NCBI GenBank assembly: GCA_023230455.1
Contig: JALNXH010000003.1
Coordinates: forward strand, 124,001-188,000
Reading direction: 5' to 3'
Length of the DNA: 64,000 nucleotides
Origin: Rhodocyclaceae bacterium
GTDB taxonomy: Bacteria > Pseudomonadota > Gammaproteobacteria > Burkholderiales > Rhodocyclaceae
Of this stretch, positions 9,053 to 16,420 are shown piece by piece; position 1 is the stretch's first letter; each line of letters begins with the position of its first letter. The position numbers were made by a program, and so were the translations under genes. The notes below the pieces were generated by a model, which was given only the letters and a program-made list of their open reading frames with translations, did no database searches and had not been told where the DNA came from.

Positions 9053-10268
9053 TTTTTATTGGCCTGTTGGTGTCTACTACAATCCAGTCGGCAGCGAATT
9101 GTTGGCCGGCAATGCCTACCTGATTTGCCGTGACTTCTATTGTCGTGCAGTCTTTTTGCCAGTCGTAGTGCGTCATAGCATTGGCTGAGAGAATCAACAC
9201 AGATACTTTGTAGACGCCTGCATTCAGGCTGAACCGGTCAATTCTCGCGCGAATTGCCAGTTCCTGATCGGGGACGAGGTTGATCGCCTGCTCTGCGACA
9301 AGGGTGCTGCACTCGGCTACAAGCTCTTCGGCGATGTTGACAAAGACGATGTCGATATTGGCGTTGCGTATTTCTATCCGGCTGGAAATACGCATCTCAA
9401 TTGTGAGGGGACGCCCCTGGCCTACCGTATTGATCGGCACTTCATCGGTGTCAAGAAACTGCACCGAGAGGATTGAGGCTTCACCGGACCCCATGCGCGA
9501 GGGAGAGGTTTGACTCCCGAACAACTGGTGGTAATGGGCGATTCCTCCTGCGGTATCGCCCTGATAGGCGACCTGGCCGCGATTGATGAGCAGGGTTTGT
9601 GTCGCCAGCCGGCTAATCATAGGCATCGCATGGGACACGAAGGCGATGGCTGTACGTTCGCTCAGGCGATCTATGGCGTTGTAACACTTGCTCCGAAACC
9701 CGGCATCGCCGACGGCGAGGATCTCGTCAATCAGTAACACATCCGGTTCCATCTGGATGGCGATAGCAAAGCCAAGGCGTACATACATGCCCGAGCTGTA
9801 GTGCTTGACGGGGGTATCGATAAATTCCTCTATACCGGAAAAGTCCACAATGGCGTCGAACTTCCGGTCTATTTCCCGACGGCTGAGGCCGATGATGGCC
9901 CCGTTAACGTAGATATTTTCCCGGCCGGTGAGCAGGGGATGAAATCCCGCACCCACCTCGATCAACGCGCCTACCTTGCCGCGTATGGTGACTTGCCCGC
10001 AACTGGGCGGGATGATGCCGTTAAGAATTTTCAGCAGGCTGGACTTCCCGGCGCCGTTGGGTCCGATAAGCCCCAGGCATTCGCCACGCTTGAGTTCAAA
10101 ATTGACATCCTGTAGCGACCAGAATTCGTCGGCGCCTAAAGTAGCGGAGCGAGGGGCTAGGCCGAAAAAGCTGCGGGCCATATCCTCGGCTCCGTAAAGC
10201 AGTCCGCGCCCCAACGATTTGGAGAATTTCTTGCCGAGTCCCTGTGCCTTGATGAGCACCTCGCTCAT
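9042..10268 (-). CDS. wzt: Wzt-type ABC transporter ATPase with C-terminal glycan-binding extension
   Basis: 408 residues. The ATPase domain has Walker A GPNGAGKSS (69-77), signature YSSGMYVRLGFAIA (157-170) and Walker B VLLIDE (178-182). Residues from about 245 to 408 form the Wzt_C extension typical of O-antigen exporters; in the family this beta-sandwich recognises the terminal modification of the finished glycan. It would power export of lipid-linked polysaccharide across the inner membrane with the adjacent permease. The ATG overlaps the wzm stop as TAATG, and the stop overlaps the methyltransferase start. Teichoic-acid-type TagH is the closest alternative, but the extension favours Wzt. 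Confidence 0.92.
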   Translation of the reverse strand: MSEVLIKAQGLGKKFSKSLGRGLLYGAEDMARSFFGLAPRSATLGADEFWSLQDVNFELKRGECLGLIGPNGAGKSSLLKILNGIIPPSCGQVTIRGKVGALIEVGAGFHPLLTGRENIYVNGAIIGLSRREIDRKFDAIVDFSGIEEFIDTPVKHYSSGMYVRLGFAIAIQMEPDVLLIDEILAVGDAGFRSKCYNAIDRLSERTAIAFVSHAMPMISRLATQTLLINRGQVAYQGDTAGGIAHYHQLFGSQTSPSRMGSGEASILSVQFLDTDEVPINTVGQGRPLTIEMRISSRIEIRNANIDIVFVNIAEELVAECSTLVAEQAINLVPDQELAIRARIDRFSLNAGVYKVSVLILSANAMTHYDWQKDCTTIEVTANQVGIAGQQFAADWIVVDTNRPIKNDI

Positions 10269-11119
10269 TAGATGCGCTCCGATATATGGGGCTGGGCGAT
10301 GAAGAACAGGCGCCAGCCCATGAGGAATACCAACAGGGCGAAGCCGACGGAAATGGCATAGGCGGAGAGATCTGTACTATGGCCGTGCAAGGCGAGGTCC
10401 CGTGGCACATTGATGAGGTAGTTGAGGGGATTCAGAGCATTGAGTTTCGCCAGCAACGAGTCGGCCTTCAATGGATAGAGCACCGGGGTCAGCAGCAGTA
10501 GGCCGGATAGCGCCATGGTGGTGGCGTTTATCACGTCTCGAAACAGGGCCGCTGCTATGGCCAGGACGAAGCCGCTGCCCAGTGCCAGAAGGCACAAGGG
10601 CAAGGTAGCCATTGCGGCAAGAATGAAGCTAAATCCATCGGGTATGAGCCCGTACCAAAGGCAGGCCATCGCAGTGATCGCCAAGCGAACCAAGAATTCG
10701 GCAGTGGCCTGGCCAAAGGCGGCGAAGACGAGGGCTGATCGCGGTAAGTTGATTTTGGCAATCAAGTGTCCGGCCTCGATCAAGGCCAGGCTGCAAGAAG
10801 AGACTCCACCGGAAAAGATTTGCCACAGCGCTAGGCCGGCCAATGCATAGGGAACATAGGGCAGATCGAGTCCTGTGGTCTGGAAAATTCCGGCTTGATT
10901 CATGGCGACGAACAAGCCCACTAGAAAAAGCGGTTGCAGGATTATCCAGGCGACACCCAGCGCGGATTGTCTGTAGCGGGCTAGAAAATCCCTCCAGAAC
11001 AGGCGCCAGATCAACTCCCGCGAGCTTATGACTTCTGCAATCATCCGCTCCATGAGATGAAATCGGCATGGACGATGGGCTGGGTTGGGTCCTCGCGCCG
11101 TATAGGTGATGATTTGCAT
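10268..11119 (-). CDS. wzm: Wzm-type ABC transporter permease for polysaccharide export
   Basis: 283 residues from the chosen ATG at 11119, which overlaps the upstream stop as TAATG. The frame is open 33 bases further upstream, but that part lies inside the epimerase gene. The N-terminal half has RELIWRLFWRDFLARYRQS, the amphipathic entry typical of ABC2/Wzm permeases. About six hydrophobic segments follow, including LGVAWIILQPLFLVGLFVA and ALSGLLLLTPVLYPL. The latter, followed by LNPLNYLI, is a common permease signature. It forms the inner-membrane channel with the Wzt ATPase encoded immediately downstream. Confidence 0.92.
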   Translation of the reverse strand: MQIITYTARGPNPAHRPCRFHLMERMIAEVISSRELIWRLFWRDFLARYRQSALGVAWIILQPLFLVGLFVAMNQAGIFQTTGLDLPYVPYALAGLALWQIFSGGVSSCSLALIEAGHLIAKINLPRSALVFAAFGQATAEFLVRLAITAMACLWYGLIPDGFSFILAAMATLPLCLLALGSGFVLAIAAALFRDVINATTMALSGLLLLTPVLYPLKADSLLAKLNALNPLNYLINVPRDLALHGHSTDLSAYAISVGFALLVFLMGWRLFFIAQPHISERI

Positions 11120-12171
11120 TATGGATTTACGTCCTCGTTGTGCAGGGTCCATGTATAGGTCCGCTGTAATGCTTGGTGCAGGCTTACGTGGATTTGCAGA
11201 CCTAGTTCAGCCCGGGATCGGGAAACGTTCGGTACATACCGGTTTTCTGTCGTCTCTCGTAGCTTTGATTTGATATCTACCGGCAGGTTTTTTCCTGTTA
11301 TGACGGCAACCTTGTGAGCCAGCTCAAGAATGCTGACTTCCTGATCGCTGCCCACGTTGTAAGCCCTGCCTGGGGTACCCCGCAACAGCAAGGTGAGCAG
11401 CCAGATAATGAGATCGGCCGCATAGAGATAGCTGCGCACGGCCTGCCCGTCGCCCTGCACGACAACGGGACCGCCGTTCAACGCATCGCGCAGAAAATTT
11501 CCCGCGGCGAAGCGGGCATCGAATGGCAGATGCGGGCCGATGAACGAAAAGCAGCGGGCAATCACGCAATCAACTTCCGGCGTCAGGGCACAGATCTGCT
11601 CAATCAGGCGTTTGCCGGTGCCGTAGGCGGAGGTGGGCTTCAACGGATCGGGGGCGCCGGGGTAGTCCTCGGGGATGCGCTCCAGATCGGCGGGCTGGGG
11701 GCCGTAGACGGCGCCCGAACTGGTGACCAGCATGCGCCTGGCGCCGCAATGCCGGGCGAAGTCGAGCACCCGGCGGATGCTGTTGAATTTCGTTGCCAGC
11801 ATTTCCAGCGGTTGCGTTCGATCCAGATGAGCGCTGGTGGCCGTCGCCAGATGCAGCGCATAGTCGTGCCGCTCCGCCGGGAAGGGGAAATCGGTGACGT
11901 TTGCGACGACCCAGGTGAATTCGCTGCGCTCCGCCAGGTGGGGCATCCCGGCGAGGAAGATCCGGGGCGTCCGGCTTAGAACCGTGGCATTCACTCCGCA
12001 GCCGAGTGCGTCGTTTGCGGCAGCGATGGATTCCAGCAGCCATTTACCGAAAAAACCGGTTCCTCCGGTGATGAACAGCCGGGCACCGGCGAGTTCGCGC
12101 CACAGCGATGCCGTGTGGGACAACACGTGATCGAGGTCCGCTTTGAGCAGGGGTTTTGAGATCATCGTCAA
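11119..12171 (-). CDS. NAD-dependent epimerase/dehydratase (extended SDR), nucleotide-sugar modifying
   Basis: 350 residues. The Rossmann motif is ITGGTGFFGKW (G36-G42). SSGAVYGP holds the catalytic Ser region and SAYGTGK the Tyr-xxx-Lys pair of extended SDRs. PLEMLATKFNSIRRVLDFA and GRAYNVGSD are typical of sugar-nucleotide epimerases and dehydratases. It probably makes an NDP-sugar precursor for the cluster; 4-epimerase, 4,6-dehydratase and reductase cannot be told apart here. The gene begins 7 bases after the sixA stop and its stop overlaps the wzm start, so it joins the housekeeping genes upstream to the export genes downstream. Confidence 0.85.
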   Translation of the reverse strand: MTMISKPLLKADLDHVLSHTASLWRELAGARLFITGGTGFFGKWLLESIAAANDALGCGVNATVLSRTPRIFLAGMPHLAERSEFTWVVANVTDFPFPAERHDYALHLATATSAHLDRTQPLEMLATKFNSIRRVLDFARHCGARRMLVTSSGAVYGPQPADLERIPEDYPGAPDPLKPTSAYGTGKRLIEQICALTPEVDCVIARCFSFIGPHLPFDARFAAGNFLRDALNGGPVVVQGDGQAVRSYLYAADLIIWLLTLLLRGTPGRAYNVGSDQEVSILELAHKVAVITGKNLPVDIKSKLRETTENRYVPNVSRSRAELGLQIHVSLHQALQRTYTWTLHNEDVNP

Positions 12172-12178
12172 ACGGCGG

Positions 12179-12640
12179 CTATTTCAGCTCCGGATTGACC
12201 ACGGCTTCGATCACCACGTCGAGCGAGCCATTCTGCTGGCGTCCGCGGAGCCACCAGATGCCGGCTTTCCTGATCGCCCATGCGCCGGTCGCACCGGTCA
12301 TCAGGTAGGCGGCGAGCCGCCCTAGGTCGGGTTGATGGCCGACCAGCACGGTTGTATTTCCAGGCTGCGGCCAGTGTGCGGCCTTGCACAGGCTTTCCAC
12401 TCCGGCACCGGGCGCGATGGCGGGCGCAACCTGATATGGACGATCCAGCGCGTCTGCCGTCTGCCGCGCACGGAGCGCCGGGCTGGCGATGATCCGCGCG
12501 CCAGCGGGCAATCTGGCATTCAGCCAGTCGGCCATCTTCCGGGCCTGTTTGCGCCCCTTTGCGGTCAGCGCTCGTTCCATATCGTCTTGACCGGGCCCGG
12601 AATCTTCGGCTTCGGCGTGGCGCCAGAGGATCAGGTTCAT
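12179..12640 (-). CDS. sixA: Phosphohistidine phosphatase SixA family
   Basis: 153 residues with the histidine-phosphatase core: LILWRHAEAED at the N-terminus (catalytic H8), SPALRARQTADAL and the second His in VLVGHQPDLGRLA. This short single-domain form is that of SixA, which removes phosphate from histidine phosphotransfer proteins such as NPr of the nitrogen PTS. The start is the ATG at 12640, overlapping the previous stop as ATGA; the frame stays open upstream but only as a shadow of the CHAD gene. Pairing of sixA with a CYTH-CHAD gene is common in proteobacteria. Confidence 0.88.
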   Translation of the reverse strand: MNLILWRHAEAEDSGPGQDDMERALTAKGRKQARKMADWLNARLPAGARIIASPALRARQTADALDRPYQVAPAIAPGAGVESLCKAAHWPQPGNTTVLVGHQPDLGRLAAYLMTGATGAWAIRKAGIWWLRGRQQNGSLDVVIEAVVNPELK

Positions 12641-14133
12641 TGCACGTCTCTTGGGCGTTGGAGTTTGACGAGTTTCTCGATATCGCGGCCTACCTGCTTC
12701 AATAGCGTGGCGTAGCGTGTTGCGTGCCAGCCGCCGATCAGGCTGACTGCTTCCCGCAACTGCGGGTCGGTTCCGGCGCATTCGATCAACATGGCGCCGG
12801 CGTTGGCGAGGTCGTTGAGCTGGCCGAGGCAATCCTGTAACTCGGCGAGACGGCGGATTTTCTTCGTGGTCTTCGGGTACAGGCTGACGAAAAATTCGAG
12901 GCCGTAACGCAATCGTTTAATGCCGATGCGCAGCGCATGCAGTGATGCCGGCGTGCCGTTGTCGGCCTCCGCCGCGAGGTCCCGCATCCGGCACTGCAAG
13001 CGCTTCAATCGACGCTTGGCAAGCTGGGTGACCGCTTGGCCGCTTTCCGGTATGCCGTCCAGATCATTCAGGCAGCGCAATGCCAGGAGCAGCATCCGTC
13101 CGTAATGCGGCGATTTGAGCGCGGAGAGCGTTTCTTGCCGAGCGACGTAGCTGCGTTCCGTGGCGAATCCCGCAAGCGCCCCCAGCCGCGGTTCTCCCAG
13201 GATGGCCTGGGCCACCGGTGCGATGATGGTGTGCAGCAGCACGTCGTAATCCCGTGCTTTGCCCAACGTGGCGACCAGCGTTCTCAGCGCCGGCAACAGG
13301 TGCTCCTCCAGCGCTGGCGGCAGCGCCGGGCGGAAGATGCGCAACGCGGCGCGCAACCGGCGGGTTGCGATGCGCATCTGATGGATGTATTCGGGGTTGG
13401 CACTGCTGATGGCGCCCGAATGATTGGCCTGAAGCTGTTCGAGGCATGAAAGGGCAATGTCGCGAAAGGCGGCAAGGGGCGGCGTGTTCTTTGCCAGAGA
13501 TACGTTCCCGGCATTGACCGGCGTTTCGACCGTTGCAACCGAGAGTCGGTAGCCGCGTTCCGCCTTGGAGCGCGAAGCGGGAACCAAGGCGACGCGTTCG
13601 GCGAGGGCATCGGCGATATCGAAGAGATGCGGAATATTGCCGCCGTCAAGTTCCAGTTCGACCTCGGAAATGGCTTCGCGGCGTCCATCGGCGGCAATCC
13701 AGCCGCGATCGAGCATGACCAGGACACGCTGTTCCGGTGTATCGCCTAGAACCCAGGTGGTCCGCCTGAATCGGGTTTCGAATAGCGGGGCTATTCGTTC
13801 TTGCAACTGCGGTCGCTGGAGTCTGCTGCGTACCGTTTCATCGTCTACGGCGCTGAAGTCGAAATGCCCCTGATAGGGCATTTCCCATTCCGGTCGGCTG
13901 CTCAGGCCGGCTCCGGTTTCCCCGGCGCATTTTACGGTCTGTAGCCAGTGGCGCCCCTGCCGCCGCAGTCGCAAGGCGATACCGTGGCGGTAGAGCGTTC
14001 GCTGCGGGGTGTCGTAATAGACATTCACCAGTTCCTGGGTGCGCCGCGGGGCGTGACGCAGCAGGGGATGGGCCAGCAGGCGACGCTGCTCGGCTTCGGC
14101 AATGGCAAGCTTGAGTTCGACTTCCTTGGCCAC
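12637..14133 (-). CDS. ygiF: CYTH-CHAD protein, inorganic triphosphatase family
   Basis: 498 residues from GTG 14133, one base after the moaC stop. The N-terminus reads AKEVELKLAI, giving the CYTH metal-binding ExExK motif at the expected place. Residues to about 205 form the CYTH tunnel domain (VYYDTPQRTLYRHGIALRLR; AISEVELELDGG). The rest is a CHAD helical domain rich in conserved His and Arg (HQMRIATRRLRAALR; LHALRIGIKRLRYGLEFF). Family members such as E. coli YgiF hydrolyse inorganic triphosphate, and CHAD domains bind polyphosphate. The frame is open 66 bases upstream into moaC, but the motif position supports the GTG. Confidence 0.88.
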   Translation of the reverse strand: MAKEVELKLAIAEAEQRRLLAHPLLRHAPRRTQELVNVYYDTPQRTLYRHGIALRLRRQGRHWLQTVKCAGETGAGLSSRPEWEMPYQGHFDFSAVDDETVRSRLQRPQLQERIAPLFETRFRRTTWVLGDTPEQRVLVMLDRGWIAADGRREAISEVELELDGGNIPHLFDIADALAERVALVPASRSKAERGYRLSVATVETPVNAGNVSLAKNTPPLAAFRDIALSCLEQLQANHSGAISSANPEYIHQMRIATRRLRAALRIFRPALPPALEEHLLPALRTLVATLGKARDYDVLLHTIIAPVAQAILGEPRLGALAGFATERSYVARQETLSALKSPHYGRMLLLALRCLNDLDGIPESGQAVTQLAKRRLKRLQCRMRDLAAEADNGTPASLHALRIGIKRLRYGLEFFVSLYPKTTKKIRRLAELQDCLGQLNDLANAGAMLIECAGTDPQLREAVSLIGGWHATRYATLLKQVGRDIEKLVKLQRPRDVQ

Positions 14134-14134
14134 G

Positions 14135-14617
14135 TTAGCCGGGCGCCGTCCAGTGCCCGGATTTACCGCCTTTTTTCTCCAGCAGGCGGATGGCGTCAAT
14201 GCGCATGCCGCGATCGACGGCCTTGCACATGTCGTAAATGGTCAGGAGGCCGACGGAAACGGCTGTCAGGGCCTCCATCTCCACCCCGGTCCTGCCGTAA
14301 GTCTCGGCGACGACTTCGCAACGGATCGTATTAGCCGGTTCGTCGATGAGAAAGTCGACATCGACGTGGGTGAGTCCGAGCGGATGGCAGAGCGGGATCA
14401 GGTCTCCGGTTCGTTTGGCGGCCTGTATGGCGGCGATGCGGGCGATTCCGAGGACATCGCCCTTGGCGGCGCTGCCGCTGCGGATGCGGGCCAATGTGGC
14501 GGGCTGCATCGCGATCGCGCCGGCGGCGCGTGCCTGGCGGTGGGTTTCGGCCTTGGCGCCGACGTCGACCATGTGAGCCTGTCCGGCATCATTGAAGTGA
14601 GTCAGGGGGTGTGTCAT
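14135..14617 (-). CDS. moaC: Cyclic pyranopterin monophosphate synthase MoaC
   Basis: 160 residues, the usual MoaC length. It converts the cyclic GTP-derived intermediate made by MoaA to cPMP in molybdenum cofactor synthesis. Family motifs are [37 protein letters not shown] (catalytic region, Lys and Asp) and the glycine-rich C-terminus KKGGKSGHW. No other moa gene lies in the window. It is the most upstream gene of the minus-strand run leading into the polysaccharide cluster and is divergent from bepA, with an 86-base intergenic region. Confidence 0.95.
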   Translation of the reverse strand: MTHPLTHFNDAGQAHMVDVGAKAETHRQARAAGAIAMQPATLARIRSGSAAKGDVLGIARIAAIQAAKRTGDLIPLCHPLGLTHVDVDFLIDEPANTIRCEVVAETYGRTGVEMEALTAVSVGLLTIYDMCKAVDRGMRIDAIRLLEKKGGKSGHWTAPG

Positions 14618-14703
14618 AAGGAGTACCCGTCCGGTGTTACGGAATGTAATTTCGCTGTGCGTCGGAGCCTGAATAAAGGCTCGGAACAGCTATCATACCG
14701 GCC

Positions 14704-16146
14704 ATGAGAAGAGTGATGTGCGCGGCCGTGGTGGCGGCCTTGTCCTCCATGTCTTTGGCATTCGCGGAAGGACTGCCCGATCTGGGCGAGTCGTCGCAGA
14801 ACGAGTTGCCGCCGCAGATGGAGCGCAAGATCGGCGAAGAGGCGATGAACGAAATCCGTTTTCGTGAACCCGCCTATCTCGACGATGTCGAGGTCAATGG
14901 CTATTTGACGCGGCTGGTGGGGCGGATGGCGACCCATCTGGACGGCGCGCGGCCGAATTTCGATGTGTTCGCGTTACGCGATCCGATGCTCAACGCTTTC
15001 GCCATGCCGGGCGGATTCATCGGAGTACATTCTGCGTTGATTCTTGCGGCGCAGTCGGAGTCGGAACTGGCTTCGGTACTGGCGCACGAAATGTCACACG
15101 TTACCCAACATCATCTGGCGCGTTCGATCGCCCCTCAGCAGCAGGCGCAAACTGCGTCGATGTTGGCGATGGCGGTGGCGATCCTCGCCGCGCGCAGCCG
15201 CCCCGATCTGGCAATGGGGGCCGCGGTGAGCGGACAGGCGGCCGCAGTGCAGAGCCAATTGAGCTATACGCGCGATTTCGAGCGCGAAGCCGACCGCATC
15301 GGACTCGCACTGCTGGAGCGCAGCAATTTCGACATCCGCGGCATGGGCGATTTTTTTAGCCGCATGGAGAAATTCGGCCGCTTGTATGAAAACAACGCCC
15401 CTGCCTATCTGCGCACCCATCCGCTGACCACCGAACGCATCACCGACATGGAAAACCGCATCCAGGTACGGCCCTACCGGCAGGTGGCGGACTCCTTGGA
15501 CTTTCTCCTGGTCAAAGCCAAGTTGAAGGCCCAGGAGGGTAGTGCGGATGAAGCGGTGACTGGTTTTTCCAGCCTGCTGACGGAAGGCAAATACCGTTCC
15601 GAGGCGGCCGTGCGCTACGGACTGGCACGCGCCTATCTGCGTGCCAACAATGTGCCGGCGGCGGAGAAGGAAGTGCAGGCGCTGCGCCGTCTGAAAGTGG
15701 GCAACACCATGGTGGAAACCCTGGCGGCCGATGTGGCGCGCCAGCAGGGCGATGCCGAGGGCGCATTGCGTATCCTGCGCAATGCGCGGGCGAAGGCCAA
15801 GCAGGAACGTGCGATCAGTTATGCATTGATCGAGTTGCTGCTCGAAACGCGTCAAGCCGAGGAAGCGTTGCGTGTGGTCAACGAGGAAGTGCAAAGCTAC
15901 ACTACCGACGACAAGTTTTATCTCTTCCAGGCGCGTGCGCACGAGGCGCTTGGACATAATTTCCTCCAGCACCGCGCGATTGCCCAAGCCTATTTGCTGC
16001 GGGGGCAGGTCGCAGCCGCCGTCGAACAATTGGAACTGGCGCAGAAGGCTCAGGATGGTGATTTTTACGAACACTCCCAGGCGGATGCCAAACTGCGCGA
16101 ACTACAGGCGCAGTTGATCGCCGAAGAACGCAAAAAACGACGCTGA
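14704..16146 (+). CDS. bepA: Periplasmic M48 metalloprotease with TPR domain, BepA/YfgC type
   Basis: 480 residues. A signal peptide ends near AFAEG (residues 1-22). The M48 catalytic domain has the zinc motif HEMSH (128-132) and the third ligand in FEREADRIG (about 193), followed by TPR-like helices from about 260. BepA-type proteins act in the periplasm on outer-membrane proteins and LptD assembly, removing misfolded substrates. A second, smaller M48 lipoprotein is encoded at 37.2 kb. A -10-like TATCAT lies at 14692-14697; the -35 is weak. Confidence 0.9.
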   Translation: MRRVMCAAVVAALSSMSLAFAEGLPDLGESSQNELPPQMERKIGEEAMNEIRFREPAYLDDVEVNGYLTRLVGRMATHLDGARPNFDVFALRDPMLNAFAMPGGFIGVHSALILAAQSESELASVLAHEMSHVTQHHLARSIAPQQQAQTASMLAMAVAILAARSRPDLAMGAAVSGQAAAVQSQLSYTRDFEREADRIGLALLERSNFDIRGMGDFFSRMEKFGRLYENNAPAYLRTHPLTTERITDMENRIQVRPYRQVADSLDFLLVKAKLKAQEGSADEAVTGFSSLLTEGKYRSEAAVRYGLARAYLRANNVPAAEKEVQALRRLKVGNTMVETLAADVARQQGDAEGALRILRNARAKAKQERAISYALIELLLETRQAEEALRVVNEEVQSYTTDDKFYLFQARAHEALGHNFLQHRAIAQAYLLRGQVAAAVEQLELAQKAQDGDFYEHSQADAKLRELQAQLIAEERKKRR

Positions 16147-16159
16147 AAGAATTCTTGCA

Positions 16160-16387
16160 ATGAATTTCGATCTTGAACTGGATGCCCGGGGGCTGGCGTG
16201 CCCGTTGCCCATCCTGCGCACGAAAAAGGCGTTGGCCACTCTGCAATCCGGCCAAGTATTGCGCGTGCTGACCACCGATCCCGGTTCGGTCAAGGATTTC
16301 GAGGCCTTCGCCCGTCAGACCGGCAATAGCCTTCTATCCAGCACCGGTAACGGTACGGAATTCGAGTTTTTCCTCAAACGCAAGTGA
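16160..16387 (+). CDS. TusA-family sulfurtransferase-like protein
   Basis: 75 residues matching the whole SirA/TusA fold. The single conserved Cys lies in LACPLPILRTKKAL (C14, the CPxP motif), followed by the second half VLRVLTTDPGSVKDFEAF. TusA proteins relay persulfide sulfur for tRNA thiolation or for sulfur metabolism. The gene starts 13 bases after bepA and is probably co-transcribed. A free-standing TusA homologue of this type is common in betaproteobacteria; I do not assign tRNA thiolation specifically. Confidence 0.9.
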   Translation: MNFDLELDARGLACPLPILRTKKALATLQSGQVLRVLTTDPGSVKDFEAFARQTGNSLLSSTGNGTEFEFFLKRK

Positions 16388-16420
16388 GCGGCCGCGCGGA
16401 CGGCGGCCGAGCGTTTCCAT

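Noticed and set aside
11120..11152. Upstream ATG for wzm
   Set aside because: It lies inside the epimerase gene; ATG 11119 in a TAATG overlap fits the permease family start.
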